Below, in pieces: positions 17,649 to 25,951 of a stretch of 64,000 bases of DNA. This DNA comes from Cohnella candidum (GTDB taxonomy: Bacteria; Bacillota; Bacilli; Paenibacillales; Paenibacillaceae), in NCBI RefSeq assembly GCF_003713065.1, contig NZ_CP033433.1, positions 3,039,001-3,103,000 on the forward strand, written 5' to 3'. The translations under genes were made by a program, and so were the position numbers. Every line of letters begins with the position of its first letter. Positions within the stretch are counted from its first letter, which is position 1. Below the pieces are notes generated by a model, which saw only the letters and a program-made list of their open reading frames with translations, made no database searches and was not told the DNA's origin.

Positions 17649-19448
17649 TTACGAATTCCCTCCTTCTTTATGGCGAACTCCCGCCTGCAATAGGTGAAGG
17701 TTTCTTTCCGTCGTTTCCCATGCCGCCCAAGCGTCTTCCAGACCGACCAGCCGAAAACGTACCGCATCCCCCGGCCGCAGCTGCGCGAGCAGCGGCAGAT
17801 CGGCGCCGATGACGTGCGCGATTTTCGGATAACCTCCGGTCGGCTGGCAGCCGGCCGCCAGAATGATCGGCCGGCCGTCCGCGGGAATCTGCATCGTCCC
17901 CGGTGCCACGCCGTGCGAAGCCAGCTCAACTTGCAGGTTCCGTTCAATCGGAGGGCCCGACAGGCGGACGCCCATCCGGTCGGATGAAGCCTCCACCCGG
18001 TACTCTTCCTCCAGCAAACGCCGGTATCCCTCTTCACCGAACTCTTCCCACTCCGCGCCGGCCACGAGGCGGAGGATCGCGCGGCTTCCTGAGGGGGCCA
18101 CGTTGTCGGCGATCCTCCCGGCATGCCAGGACACGGCCTGCCATGAAGCGGCACGGCGATCTGCCTGCTCCTTCAACACGGCGGCCAAACGTCCGCTTTC
18201 CCGGGGCAGCGGACCGACCGGGACCCAATCGCCCGACGCCAATGCTTGCCCGGCGATGCCGCCCAACCCGGCGCGATCATCGGTGCTCCGGCTCCCGAGC
18301 GCGGGCGGCACGGCGATCCCTCCCGCGACGGCCAAGTAAGCTCGGCAGCCACGGACCGCCCTGCCGAATTCAAGGAACGTGCCGGCTCGCAGCCAAACCG
18401 GGCGGTCCGTCGGCAAGGACATGCCGTCCGCCCGAGCCTCCATGTCCGCGCCGCAAATGGCGCAAAGCAGGTCTCGCCGCAGCTTCAGCGAGGCACCGAG
18501 CAGCGTCATTTCGAGAACCGCCGCGTCTTCCGGATTGCCGACGAGCGCATTCGCGGTCCGCATCGAAACGGTGTCCATCGCCCCGCCTTCGGTAACCCCG
18601 TAAGCGAGCCACCCGTATCTTCCCGCATCCTGTATAGTGGTCAGGAGACCCGGTTTGATCACTTCCAAACCGATTTCTTCCGCACGGAACGAGGATCCGT
18701 TTCCCGACGCGGTAACCGGCTCGAACTCCCGCTCCTCCGGTTTCTCGATCTCCTCTGCCGGCACCGGCACGAAGGACACGCGGTCACCCGGCGCGAGCAA
18801 GAAAGGCTCGCGCGCTTCCGGCCGGAACAACCGCTCGGCCGTCCGCCCGATTAACTGCCAGCCCCCGGGGGAGTCCACCGGATACACCCCCGTCTGGCCC
18901 CCGGCGACGCCGACGGAACCGGCCGGCACTTTCCTTCTCGGCGACGGGAGGCGGGGCTGCGCCAGTTCTTCCGGTAAGCCGGACAAATAAGGAAATCCCG
19001 GCGCAAAGCCGATCATGGCCACGGCGTAGACGACGGAAGAATGCGCCTCGACGAACCGTTCGGAGGACATCCCGCTGCGTTCGGCGCAAGCGTTGAGATC
19101 CGGCCCGTTCTCGCCGCCATAGGCCACGCGCAGCCGGATATGCCGGTCCGCTTCGGCCGGAACCCCGTCCGCTTCATCGACCAGCGCTCGATACAGGCGC
19201 TCCGCCAGCCGCTCGACCTCCGCTGCCAGGCTTCTTCCCGCCCTCCGGGCGGCCCCGGCCAATTCCCTCAGGTTCAAGTGGACGGCTAGCGTTCGGTAAG
19301 CCGGCACCACATCCCGGAGCCCCGTCCAGCCTTGCTTGCGTAAGCGCGCTGCCCTGGCGGCGATCCCGGACGGCGTCGTTCCGTCTTCTTCGGTCCAAGA
19401 AAACAGGAAAGCCGCATCTCCCAGCGGAAACATCCGCATTCGTTCCAC
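17649..19448 (-). CDS. fused 5-oxoprolinase subunits B and C (PxpB-PxpC, KipI-KipA type)
   Basis: A 599-residue fusion. Residues about 1-235 are PxpB/KipI-like (FPLGDAAFLF; GFAPGFPYLSGL; GGWQLIGRT). Residues about 245-590 are PxpC/KipA-like (EVIKPGLLTTIQDAGRYGW; GVTEGGAMD; QIPADGRPIILAAGCQPTGGYPKI, broken here only by wording). In Bacillus the two are separate genes. GTG at 19448 was chosen: AGGAGGAG precedes it by 7 nt, and an ATG 6 bp earlier is out of frame. Pathway: 5-oxoproline to glutamate. It heads the run leading to pxpA, the GGDEF-EAL gene and the cyclotransferase gene. Confidence 0.93.
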   Translation of the reverse strand: MERMRMFPLGDAAFLFSWTEEDGTTPSGIAARAARLRKQGWTGLRDVVPAYRTLAVHLNLRELAGAARRAGRSLAAEVERLAERLYRALVDEADGVPAEADRHIRLRVAYGGENGPDLNACAERSGMSSERFVEAHSSVVYAVAMIGFAPGFPYLSGLPEELAQPRLPSPRRKVPAGSVGVAGGQTGVYPVDSPGGWQLIGRTAERLFRPEAREPFLLAPGDRVSFVPVPAEEIEKPEEREFEPVTASGNGSSFRAEEIGLEVIKPGLLTTIQDAGRYGWLAYGVTEGGAMDTVSMRTANALVGNPEDAAVLEMTLLGASLKLRRDLLCAICGADMEARADGMSLPTDRPVWLRAGTFLEFGRAVRGCRAYLAVAGGIAVPPALGSRSTDDRAGLGGIAGQALASGDWVPVGPLPRESGRLAAVLKEQADRRAASWQAVSWHAGRIADNVAPSGSRAILRLVAGAEWEEFGEEGYRRLLEEEYRVEASSDRMGVRLSGPPIERNLQVELASHGVAPGTMQIPADGRPIILAAGCQPTGGYPKIAHVIGADLPLLAQLRPGDAVRFRLVGLEDAWAAWETTERNLHLLQAGVRHKEGGNS

Positions 19449-19551
19449 GATCCATCTCCTCCTTCCCGTCCCGGCGTTGCATCGCCATCCGGCATCCTTA
19501 TACAATGATACTATCGGCGATTTTCAGCAAACAGAAGAGGGTGCAACGGCT

Positions 19552-19878
19552 TTGGAACAATTCGAACTGGCGGCATTGACCGTCACGGAAGGTCCTGAAG
19601 AACGGCAGCTTGCGTTCGGACGGGCCAAACTGACGGTCGTTTCCGAATACGGAACGAGACTTTGGTATATCGACGCCGAGGAAATATCGGACTCGGCCTT
19701 GTTGCGGCGTTTTGCCGAAACCGACGAGATCGGGGTCCGCATCTCCGCTGTCACGGCAGGCGGCAAAACGTTCTCGGGAGAAGGATTTTTCCACCCGAAC
19801 CCCGCCCACCGCTCCGCGGCAATCCGCGGGAACGGGGAATTGGAAGGTTACAGCCGCCTGGCCGGCTCCCAGCCTTAA
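19552..19878 (+). CDS. conserved hypothetical protein, 108 residues
   Basis: A soluble 108-residue protein, not recognised. It begins LEQFELAALTVTEG (first residue read as Met) and contains EYGTRLWYIDAEEISD and a C-terminal NPAHRSAAIRGNG segment. No cysteines or transmembrane segments were seen. The TTG start has GAAGAGGG upstream; the frame also runs back over pxpBC but without a ribosome binding site. It is divergent from pxpBC and convergent with the TetR gene. Confidence 0.6.
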   Translation: MEQFELAALTVTEGPEERQLAFGRAKLTVVSEYGTRLWYIDAEEISDSALLRRFAETDEIGVRISAVTAGGKTFSGEGFFHPNPAHRSAAIRGNGELEGYSRLAGSQP

Positions 19879-19888
19879 ACAAAGCGAA

Positions 19889-19938
19889 AGCGCGCAGCGG
19901 CGCCGCGAACGCGAAGTTCGCGAGGGCTGCTGCGCGCT
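19889..19938 (-). terminator. hairpin between the hypothetical gene and tetR
   Basis: AGCGCGCAGC (19889-19898) pairs with GCTGCGCGCT (19929-19938) around a second small stem. On the minus strand it is followed by TTTCGCTTTG, a weak T tract. It could serve both convergent genes. Confidence 0.6.
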
Positions 19939-19957
19939 CCTCCCAACAATATCGACT

Positions 19958-20536
19958 TCACGGAGCCATGCCCCGAATGAACACCTCGAACGTCAACGCC
20001 ATTTGATCCACGAGTTCAGGCTCTCCTTGTTCCAGCGCCCAACTCATCAATACCCCGAAATAGGTTTGCACGGCCAGTTGCGCCACCTGACCCGCCGAAA
20101 TGTCGGAGCGGATTTCTCCTTTGCCCTGCGCATGAGCGAAAATCGGAGTCAAATTGGCGTGCATCTCGTCGCAGCGCTCACATTGAATCTCGCGAAGCTT
20201 GGCGCTGCCGAATATACCTTGCAGGACGGCGCGGGTGACCGACCGGTTCATCGGAAAATTCCGGGCGAACTCGAACACGATGGCCTGCAGGCGGGGAACG
20301 ATGGGACCCGGCTTGCCGAGCATCGTTTCGATCTCCTTCATGATCATCATGCTCAGCAGTTCCATCATCAGGTCTTCTTTGGAACTGTAGTAATTGAAGA
20401 AGGTCCCTTTGGCCACATCCGCCCGTTCGGCGATTTGCTGCACCGTCGTCTGTTCGTATCCTTGAAGCTCGAACAACTCGATGGCCGAATCGGAAATCCT
20501 CTGCCGCGTCTGAGCTTTCTTCACTTCCCGTTTCAT
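19958..20536 (-). CDS. TetR-family transcriptional repressor
   Basis: A 192-residue regulator. The N-terminal helix-turn-helix (about 10-56) has the classic TTVQQIAERADVAKGTFFNYY motif (recognition helix AKGTFFNYY). The C-terminal ligand/dimer domain has no recognisable signature. The start was chosen at ATG 20536 because AAGGAGGGGG precedes it; the longer frame has no ribosome binding site. It is divergent from the MMPL exporter gene with a 290-bp AT-rich gap, the usual arrangement for a local repressor. The inducer is unknown. Confidence 0.92.
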   Translation of the reverse strand: MKREVKKAQTRQRISDSAIELFELQGYEQTTVQQIAERADVAKGTFFNYYSSKEDLMMELLSMMIMKEIETMLGKPGPIVPRLQAIVFEFARNFPMNRSVTRAVLQGIFGSAKLREIQCERCDEMHANLTPIFAHAQGKGEIRSDISAGQVAQLAVQTYFGVLMSWALEQGEPELVDQMALTFEVFIRGMAP

Positions 20537-20593
20537 GGGCCCCCTCCTTGTTCCCCTTATTTTAACACACCTTCGCGCCCCTGCAATATAAAA

Positions 20594-20607
20594 TGACCGA
20601 AAGCACA
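20594..20607. promoter_or_regulatory. TetR operator candidate near the tetR promoter region
   Basis: TGACCGAAAGCACA. It shares the pattern TGACC-N4-G-N2-CA with the site at 20705-20718 in the same intergenic region. Assignment to the TetR protein is inference from position and recurrence. Confidence 0.3.
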
Positions 20608-20704
20608 AGTTTTGAAACGGAAACCGCTATTTTTAACCTAAATCTTCTAATTGGAATTCAATTTTACTTTGTCGTTACAATATTTTCACTCCTTAAAATA
20701 ATTA

Positions 20705-20718
20705 TGACCAACAGTCCA
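20705..20718. promoter_or_regulatory. TetR operator candidate upstream of the MMPL promoter
   Basis: TGACCAACAGTCCA, an imperfect inverted repeat (TGAC / GTCCA) just upstream of the -35 element of the exporter promoter, matching the second copy at 20594. Confidence 0.35.
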
Positions 20719-20726
20719 ACTTTTTA

Positions 20727-20755
20727 TTGCATTTCGATTTTCGATCCGTTATAAC
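20727..20755 (+). promoter_or_regulatory. sigma-A promoter of the MMPL exporter
   Basis: -35 TTGCAT (20727-20732), 17-bp spacer, -10 TATAAC (20750-20755). It lies 70 bp before the start codon, in a stretch distinctly richer in A and T than the surrounding genes. Confidence 0.65.
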
Positions 20756-20826
20756 TGACTTACAGAGAAACGGCGGGAAGCTTTCGCGACACTCACCGCT
20801 AACGGATAGAGAGGAGATTTTACCGA

Positions 20827-23748
20827 ATGGACAAATGGGTCAAATGGACGTCGAAGCTTCGTTGGGCGCTGCTGGCCGTATGGATCGCGCTGGCGGCCGT
20901 ATCGGTGGCTGCTCTGCCGGACCTTCAGGAAATCGTGAAGAAAACGGAGCAGAAGTTCCTGCCGGCGGATTCCGAATCGCTCCGGGCCACGAAGCTGCTG
21001 GAACAAGTGAATCCGTCTTCGCGCGCCGCTTCCAACGCGGTCATCGTGCTGAGCCGGGACGGAGGCCTTCAGGCTTCCGACCAAGCGTGGATGGACGATT
21101 TGCTCGCCAAGCTGGACCGGGAGAAAGAGCAGCTCGGTATCACGGGCGTCATTTCCTCGCAAACCCAGCCTGAGCTGAAGGAGCGCTTCCTCAGCAAGGA
21201 CGGGACGACCGCGATCGCCATCGTCAACCTGCCGAAGGCGGATTTCGAGGACACCACGCTGGTCACGCTGGAGAAGCTGAAGAAATTGGTGAAACAGGCT
21301 CCAAGCGGCACGAAAGCCGAATTGACCGGAGCCGCGCCGATCTCGCAGGAATTCCAACAATCCTCGCAGGACGGCTTGAAAAAGACGGAGCTGCTGACGG
21401 TCGGGCTGGTGCTCGTGATCCTGCTGATCGTTTTCCGCTCCCCGGTCGCCCCGCTCATTCCGCTCGTGACGATCGGGATCAGCCTCGTGATTTCGAGAGG
21501 ACTCATCGCCGCGGCGACGGATCTCGGGCTCCCGGTGTCCAACTTCACGGAATCGTTCCTGATCGCCGTCCTGTTCGGAGCCGGAACGGATTACTGCATC
21601 CTGATGATCCAGCGTTTCCGGGAAGAGCTGTCGAAGGACGGGGACCGGAGACTGGCAATGGTGAGGACGATGAGCGGCGTCGGCAAGACGATCTTTTTCT
21701 CGGCGAGCACCGTGTTCGCCGCGTTCTTCCTGATCGGCTTCGCCCAGTTCGGCCTGTACCAATCCGCGGCCGGCGTCGCCATCGGCGTCGTCGTGACGCT
21801 GATCGCGGCCATGACGCTGGCTCCTGCGCTGCTTCTGCTGCTCGGACGCGCCGCCTACTGGCCGATGAAAGTCGGCAGCGGACACGGCCACGGAGAATCT
21901 CGGCTGTGGGGCGCGGCGGCGAAACTCAGCTCCAAAAGAGCCGGGCTCGTCATTCTCGTCGTCGCCATCCTGCTGGCGCCCGTCACGCTGCTGTTCAAAG
22001 GCCAGCGTTCGTTTGACGACATCGCCGAAATCAACCCCGAGCTCGGCTCCGTCGTCGGTTTCCGCCAGGTGGAGAAATCGTTCGGCTCCGGCGAGGTGTT
22101 CCCCGTATCGATCGCGATCACGTCTTCGGCGTCGATGCGCACGCCGTCCGCCTTGGCCGCTCTCGAGCAAGCGAGCGTGGACGCCATGAAGGTGCCCGGC
22201 GTCCAGGAAGTGCGCAGCGCCGTCCGGCCGCTCGGCCGCCAATTGACGGAGCTGACCGTGCCGGACCAGCTTGGCAAAACGAGCGACGCCATCGGGCAGC
22301 TGAAGGACGGCGTCGCGAAGGTGGGCGCCGGCTTGCAGGACGCCGGCAAACAACTGAGCGGCGGTCAAGCCGACATGGATAAGCTGACCGGCGGCTTGCG
22401 CGACATGGCTGCGAAGACGCAGGAAGCCCAGAAGGGCGCAGGCGAGCTTCGCGGAGGCTTGGAGCAAAGCGCGAGCGGCGCCTCCCGCATCGCTTCCGGC
22501 CTGAAAGATTCCAGCGGTGCCGCGTCGTCCATGAAGAGCGATATCGATATGCTGCTGAAGGCGCACCCCGAGCTCGCGAAAGATCCCAACATGCTCGCGA
22601 TTGCGGCCAAGCAGCAAGCGCTGGCGGAGGGGTTGAAATCCCTCGCGGCGGGCGCCGCTCCTCTCAGCCAAGGTTTGATCGGCATGGTCCCGGCTCTCCG
22701 CCAGCTCGGAGACGGCCTCGGTCAATTGGCCGGCGGACATCTGCAAGCAGCACAGGGTGTCGAATCCCTTCAGACGGGTCTGGGCAAATTGACCGACGGA
22801 CTCAAGCAAGGCTCCGACGGCCTGGGTCAAGTAACCGAAGGCTTGGGAAAAGTCCAGGCGGCTCAGGAAGACATCGCCTCGGAAGGCAAAAACCAAATCG
22901 GCGGCTGGGTGCTGCCCGAAGAAGCGCTGAACACCGACAGCTTCAAGCAGGCGCTCGACTTCTACGTCTCCGAAGACGGGAAAGTCACCAAGTTCGATAT
23001 TATCCTGAAGGAAAACCCGTATTCCGGCGAAGCGATGGACACCGTAGACAAAGTCACCTCCGCCCTCCGCCAAAGCCTGGGCGCATCCGTCATCCCGGAC
23101 GCGAAAGTGTACGCTTCCGGCACGTCCGCCCGCTATAACGAGCTGCGCGACATTTCGTTCAACGATTTCGTCCGGACCGGCATGCTCGTGCTCGCGGGTA
23201 TCGCGATCGTCCTTATGCTTTTGCTGCGCTCCGTGCTGGCGCCGTTATACGTGCTGCTGTCGCTCGGATTCAACTACCTGGTGACGATGGGCATCGTGGA
23301 ATTCCTGTTCGTTAAAATTTTAGGTTACCCCGGACTGTCCTGGACGGTATCGTTCTTCATCTTCCTGATCATCGTCGCTCTCGGAGTCGACTACAGCATC
23401 TTCCTGATGGCCCGGTTCAAGGAAGAGTACCGGACCGGCGCCGTCGCGGCCGCGATGGCCAAAGCGATGACCACGACGGGAGGCGTCATCGTCTCCGCGG
23501 CCGTCATCATGGGCGGCACCTTCGGCGCGCTCGGCTTCTCCGGCGTCGTCACGCTCGTGCAGATCGGCGTAGGCACGTTGATCGGGCTGCTCCTATACGC
23601 CGTGATCTTCATGGCGCTCGTCGTCCCTTCGTTCTCCATCCTATTTGGAGAGGCGAACTGGTGGCCATTCCGCCGCAAAGACACCGCCAAGGCCGCTGGT
23701 CACAGCGAGTCCTTGCAGGCGGGCGGTACCGCGACGGACGCGCTTTAA
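20827..23748 (+). CDS. MMPL/RND-family exporter (YdfJ-like)
   Basis: A 973-residue inner-membrane transporter with two repeats of one plus five transmembrane helices. The first helix is near residue 15, the first bundle at about 195-370, and the second at about 785-950 (GVDYSIFLMARF is the second-half motif; AGTDYCILMIQRF the first). The external loop in the second half (about 478-690) holds many Gly-spaced heptads such as LGDGLGQLAGG, as in YhgE-like and some Gram-positive MmpL proteins, and probably forms a long helical stalk. Likely proton-driven export of a lipid or hydrophobic compound. Probably repressed by the divergent TetR. Confidence 0.9.
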   Translation: MDKWVKWTSKLRWALLAVWIALAAVSVAALPDLQEIVKKTEQKFLPADSESLRATKLLEQVNPSSRAASNAVIVLSRDGGLQASDQAWMDDLLAKLDREKEQLGITGVISSQTQPELKERFLSKDGTTAIAIVNLPKADFEDTTLVTLEKLKKLVKQAPSGTKAELTGAAPISQEFQQSSQDGLKKTELLTVGLVLVILLIVFRSPVAPLIPLVTIGISLVISRGLIAAATDLGLPVSNFTESFLIAVLFGAGTDYCILMIQRFREELSKDGDRRLAMVRTMSGVGKTIFFSASTVFAAFFLIGFAQFGLYQSAAGVAIGVVVTLIAAMTLAPALLLLLGRAAYWPMKVGSGHGHGESRLWGAAAKLSSKRAGLVILVVAILLAPVTLLFKGQRSFDDIAEINPELGSVVGFRQVEKSFGSGEVFPVSIAITSSASMRTPSALAALEQASVDAMKVPGVQEVRSAVRPLGRQLTELTVPDQLGKTSDAIGQLKDGVAKVGAGLQDAGKQLSGGQADMDKLTGGLRDMAAKTQEAQKGAGELRGGLEQSASGASRIASGLKDSSGAASSMKSDIDMLLKAHPELAKDPNMLAIAAKQQALAEGLKSLAAGAAPLSQGLIGMVPALRQLGDGLGQLAGGHLQAAQGVESLQTGLGKLTDGLKQGSDGLGQVTEGLGKVQAAQEDIASEGKNQIGGWVLPEEALNTDSFKQALDFYVSEDGKVTKFDIILKENPYSGEAMDTVDKVTSALRQSLGASVIPDAKVYASGTSARYNELRDISFNDFVRTGMLVLAGIAIVLMLLLRSVLAPLYVLLSLGFNYLVTMGIVEFLFVKILGYPGLSWTVSFFIFLIIVALGVDYSIFLMARFKEEYRTGAVAAAMAKAMTTTGGVIVSAAVIMGGTFGALGFSGVVTLVQIGVGTLIGLLLYAVIFMALVVPSFSILFGEANWWPFRRKDTAKAAGHSESLQAGGTATDAL

Positions 23749-23759
23749 GTCAAAAATAA

Positions 23760-23800
23760 AAAAATGGCGGTGCAAGGGATATCCCTGCATCGCCATTTCT
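23760..23800. terminator. bidirectional terminator between MMPL gene and the next minus-strand gene
   Basis: AAATGGCG...CGCCATTT arms with an inner GCA-GGG/CCC-TGC stem and an ATAT loop. T-rich sequence lies on both sides (TTTCTTTC on plus; TTTTTTATTTTTGAC on minus). Confidence 0.85.
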
Positions 23801-23801
23801 T

Positions 23802-24407
23802 TCATATGCCAACGTTTAGGCGAGCCTCAAGAAACCGGAGCAGCGCGGCCAACTCCAGATGCTGCAGCCCTTCCAGCACCTCCCGCGCGTCATCGTCCCC
23901 GATCCTGCCCTCTACCATGGCGACCGCGTCCGTGAACAGATACGGATTCCAGATGCCTTGCGCCGCGATCGTACGGATCGCGTGTCCGGACGGCCCGTGT
24001 GGCAGCCGGCCTTCCCTCTCCAATCCGCCGAGCCACTCCGACGCGCGGGACTGCAAGCCATGCCATGCCGGATGATCCCCCGTACGCCGAAACCAGTACT
24101 TGGCGTTGTCGTAATCGCCTTCCCGCCTGTGCAGGATTCCGTGTAACGCCGATCCCGTGGGCGTATCCAAGTCCTGCACGAGGGCATGCGCGGGCTCAAG
24201 GCTGTCGTTCCACAGATGGAGAGCCGCCTTCCACGCCAGCGCCGACGGCCAACCGTCAGGGCGGCCTTCCGCCATCTTCTCTTCGGAAAGCGCCGCGATC
24301 TCCGCATCCAAGCCGGGATGCCAAACCCGCTCCGGGGTCAGGGACGGCAAGCTCTTCCGATTCTGCAGCTTCGCGACGATATCTTGATACGGGGATGCGG
24401 ACGGCAA
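23802..24407 (-). CDS. conserved hypothetical protein (HRREGDYDNAKYWFR family)
   Basis: A 201-residue soluble protein of unknown function. The core LHGILHRREGDYDNAKYWFRRTGDHPAW resembles a conserved domain found in scattered bacteria, though I cannot name its activity; quoted here only to identify it: key residues are HRREGD and KYWFR. TTG at 24407 was chosen because GAGGAGG precedes it by 8 nt, while the ATG 13 codons upstream has no ribosome binding site. Residues further upstream in the open frame are antisense to the aldolase gene. It ends at the bidirectional terminator. Confidence 0.65.
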   Translation of the reverse strand: MPSASPYQDIVAKLQNRKSLPSLTPERVWHPGLDAEIAALSEEKMAEGRPDGWPSALAWKAALHLWNDSLEPAHALVQDLDTPTGSALHGILHRREGDYDNAKYWFRRTGDHPAWHGLQSRASEWLGGLEREGRLPHGPSGHAIRTIAAQGIWNPYLFTDAVAMVEGRIGDDDAREVLEGLQHLELAALLRFLEARLNVGI

Positions 24408-24483
24408 TCCGGTTTCCTCCTCGGGAACCTCGTTTGCTCCCACCATACCGTAAAAGGAAAAAATTGTCGATAGCCCGCCGTAC

Positions 24484-24513
24484 AAAAAAGGCCGGAGCCT
24501 GGAGGCTCCGACC
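24484..24513 (-). terminator. terminator of the aldolase-family gene
   Basis: On the minus strand GGTCGGAGCC pairs with GGCTCCGGCC, followed by TTTTTTG. It ends the DRE-TIM aldolase transcript. Confidence 0.88.
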
Positions 24514-24526
24514 CTAACGGTTACGA

Positions 24527-25492
24527 TTATTTGTGGAACGTTTCCGGCGTCGTCATCTTGTCGTAGAACTCCGTGAAGCGGTCGCGTTTGTCGGAAGCGC
24601 GCCAGCCCATGGCCGAACGCGGATGCTCGTCGAGCATGCCCGTTACCATGTCGGGAATGAGATAGCCCCACTCTTCCTTCTCGCGCAGCTTCAGCATGTG
24701 CTTCTCGATCATGCCGAGCACCGGACGGACGTTGTACTCCGGCTTGTTGAGCCGGGCAAGCAGCAGCTCGGTCGGCGTATTGCCGGCGGCGCGGCCCATG
24801 CCGTAGACGGAAGAGTCGAGCAGCTCGACGCCCATCTGCGAAGCGACCAGCGAGTTGGCGAACGCCAACTGCAGGTTATTGTGCGTGTGTACGCCCAGCT
24901 TTTTGTTTTTCACCGTGCGGCGGAACTTCTCGATCAGGTACCGGAAATCGTCCGGATCCAGGCTGCCGTAGGAGTCCACGACATAGACGTAGTCTACCGG
25001 ACTGTCTTGGATCAGTGCGAGAGATTCGTTCAGCTCGTTGTCCATGACGTTGGACAGCGCCATGATGTTGATCGTCGTCTCGTAGCCCCGATCGTGGAAC
25101 AGCTTGACGAGTTCTACGGCTTTCTCCGTATCGCGCGCGTAGCAGGCGACGCGGATCAGGTCGAGCATCGACTCTTCGCGCGGCAGGATGTCGGCTTCAT
25201 CCACGCGGCCGATATCGACCAGCGCCGACAGCTTCGTGCGCTTCTTGTTCGGGATGACCTTGCGCAGGAACGCGTCGTCCAGAAAACGCCACGGTCCTTC
25301 GCTTCCGTCGCTTTTGAGCAGCTTAGGGGAGTTTTTATAGCCGATTTCCATATATTCGACGCCAGCCTCGTTCAGCGACTCGTACAGGTCTTGAACGAAT
25401 TCGACGCTGAAATCCCAATTGTTGACGAGTCCGCCGTCGCGGACGGTGCAATCGACGATTTGGCAATGCAAGCCGTGCTTGTTCGGGGTCAT
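24527..25492 (-). CDS. aldolase catalytic-domain protein (HMGL-like, DRE-TIM family)
   Basis: A 321-residue single-domain DRE-TIM metallolyase. The N-terminal VDCTVRDGGLVNNW carries the RDGG signature (Arg and Asp bind metal and substrate), and GVHTHNNLQLAFAN supplies the metal-binding HxH. Relatives include 4-hydroxy-2-oxovalerate aldolases and homocitrate/isopropylmalate synthases, but this form lacks the C-terminal regulatory or LeuA dimer domain. The true reaction cannot be decided. The ATG at 25492 has AAGGAG upstream. It stands alone between two terminated units. Confidence 0.82.
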   Translation of the reverse strand: MTPNKHGLHCQIVDCTVRDGGLVNNWDFSVEFVQDLYESLNEAGVEYMEIGYKNSPKLLKSDGSEGPWRFLDDAFLRKVIPNKKRTKLSALVDIGRVDEADILPREESMLDLIRVACYARDTEKAVELVKLFHDRGYETTINIMALSNVMDNELNESLALIQDSPVDYVYVVDSYGSLDPDDFRYLIEKFRRTVKNKKLGVHTHNNLQLAFANSLVASQMGVELLDSSVYGMGRAAGNTPTELLLARLNKPEYNVRPVLGMIEKHMLKLREKEEWGYLIPDMVTGMLDEHPRSAMGWRASDKRDRFTEFYDKMTTPETFHK

Positions 25493-25599
25493 GTTCCTTA
25501 CTCCTTCGGTCCGCGAGATTATCACCGGATTTTGTATTTCCATAGTGTACAACAATCCGGCTGGGTTTGCCACCCAAGTTTCGCCCGAAGTCGGAAAAG

Positions 25600-25890
25600 T
25601 CAACGCGAGCCTATGCGAAAAACGATATCCTCGCCCTCGCAATCGACCAAAAGCGGGTTGCCTTCGAGAAACCAGACGTCCTTGCTCTCCATGTAAAACG
25701 TAAGCGGTCCTGCGGACGCGATCAGGCCGGCTTCCTGCGGAGTGTCCCGCGTAATTCCCAACGCGAAGGGCGTTTCTCCGCCGCTGACGTACCTCACGAA
25801 AATCCGGATTTGCTCCCCGTCCTCAAACGCCCATTCTTCGCGGAAACATGCCAGCGCGGCCGGCGTCACCACAAGCTCCATGCCCGTCAC
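25600..25890 (-). CDS. HesB/YadR/YfhF-family protein (YneR-like)
   Basis: A 96-residue protein with the HesB-like beta fold: VTPAALACFREEW, IRIFVRYVSGGETPFALGI and LEGNPLLVDCEGEDIVF in key positions. It lacks the three conserved cysteines of true IscA iron-sulfur carriers, as in YneR-type proteins, so it is unlikely to carry a cluster. GTG at 25890 with GAGGG upstream is the chosen start; an ATG three codons later is possible. Confidence 0.75.
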   Translation of the reverse strand: MTGMELVVTPAALACFREEWAFEDGEQIRIFVRYVSGGETPFALGITRDTPQEAGLIASAGPLTFYMESKDVWFLEGNPLLVDCEGEDIVFRIGSR

Positions 25891-25951
25891 CCCGTCCCTC
25901 GATATGTATACGCTTCCATTTTACGTGAATTCGGATATCCACCGCAACCGC

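Noticed and set aside
17648-18154. N-terminal extension of pxpA across pxpBC
   Set aside because: The extension is in another frame of pxpBC with no homology; the GTG at 17647 has an AGGAGG site and the family N-terminus.
17649-19448. Frameshift or missed stop joining pxpB and pxpC
   Set aside because: The fused frame is continuous, both domains are complete with a short linker, and fused forms are known in this family.
20749-23073. 774-codon open frame opposite the MMPL exporter
   Set aside because: Antisense shadow; the exporter frame has complete family motifs and a ribosome binding site.
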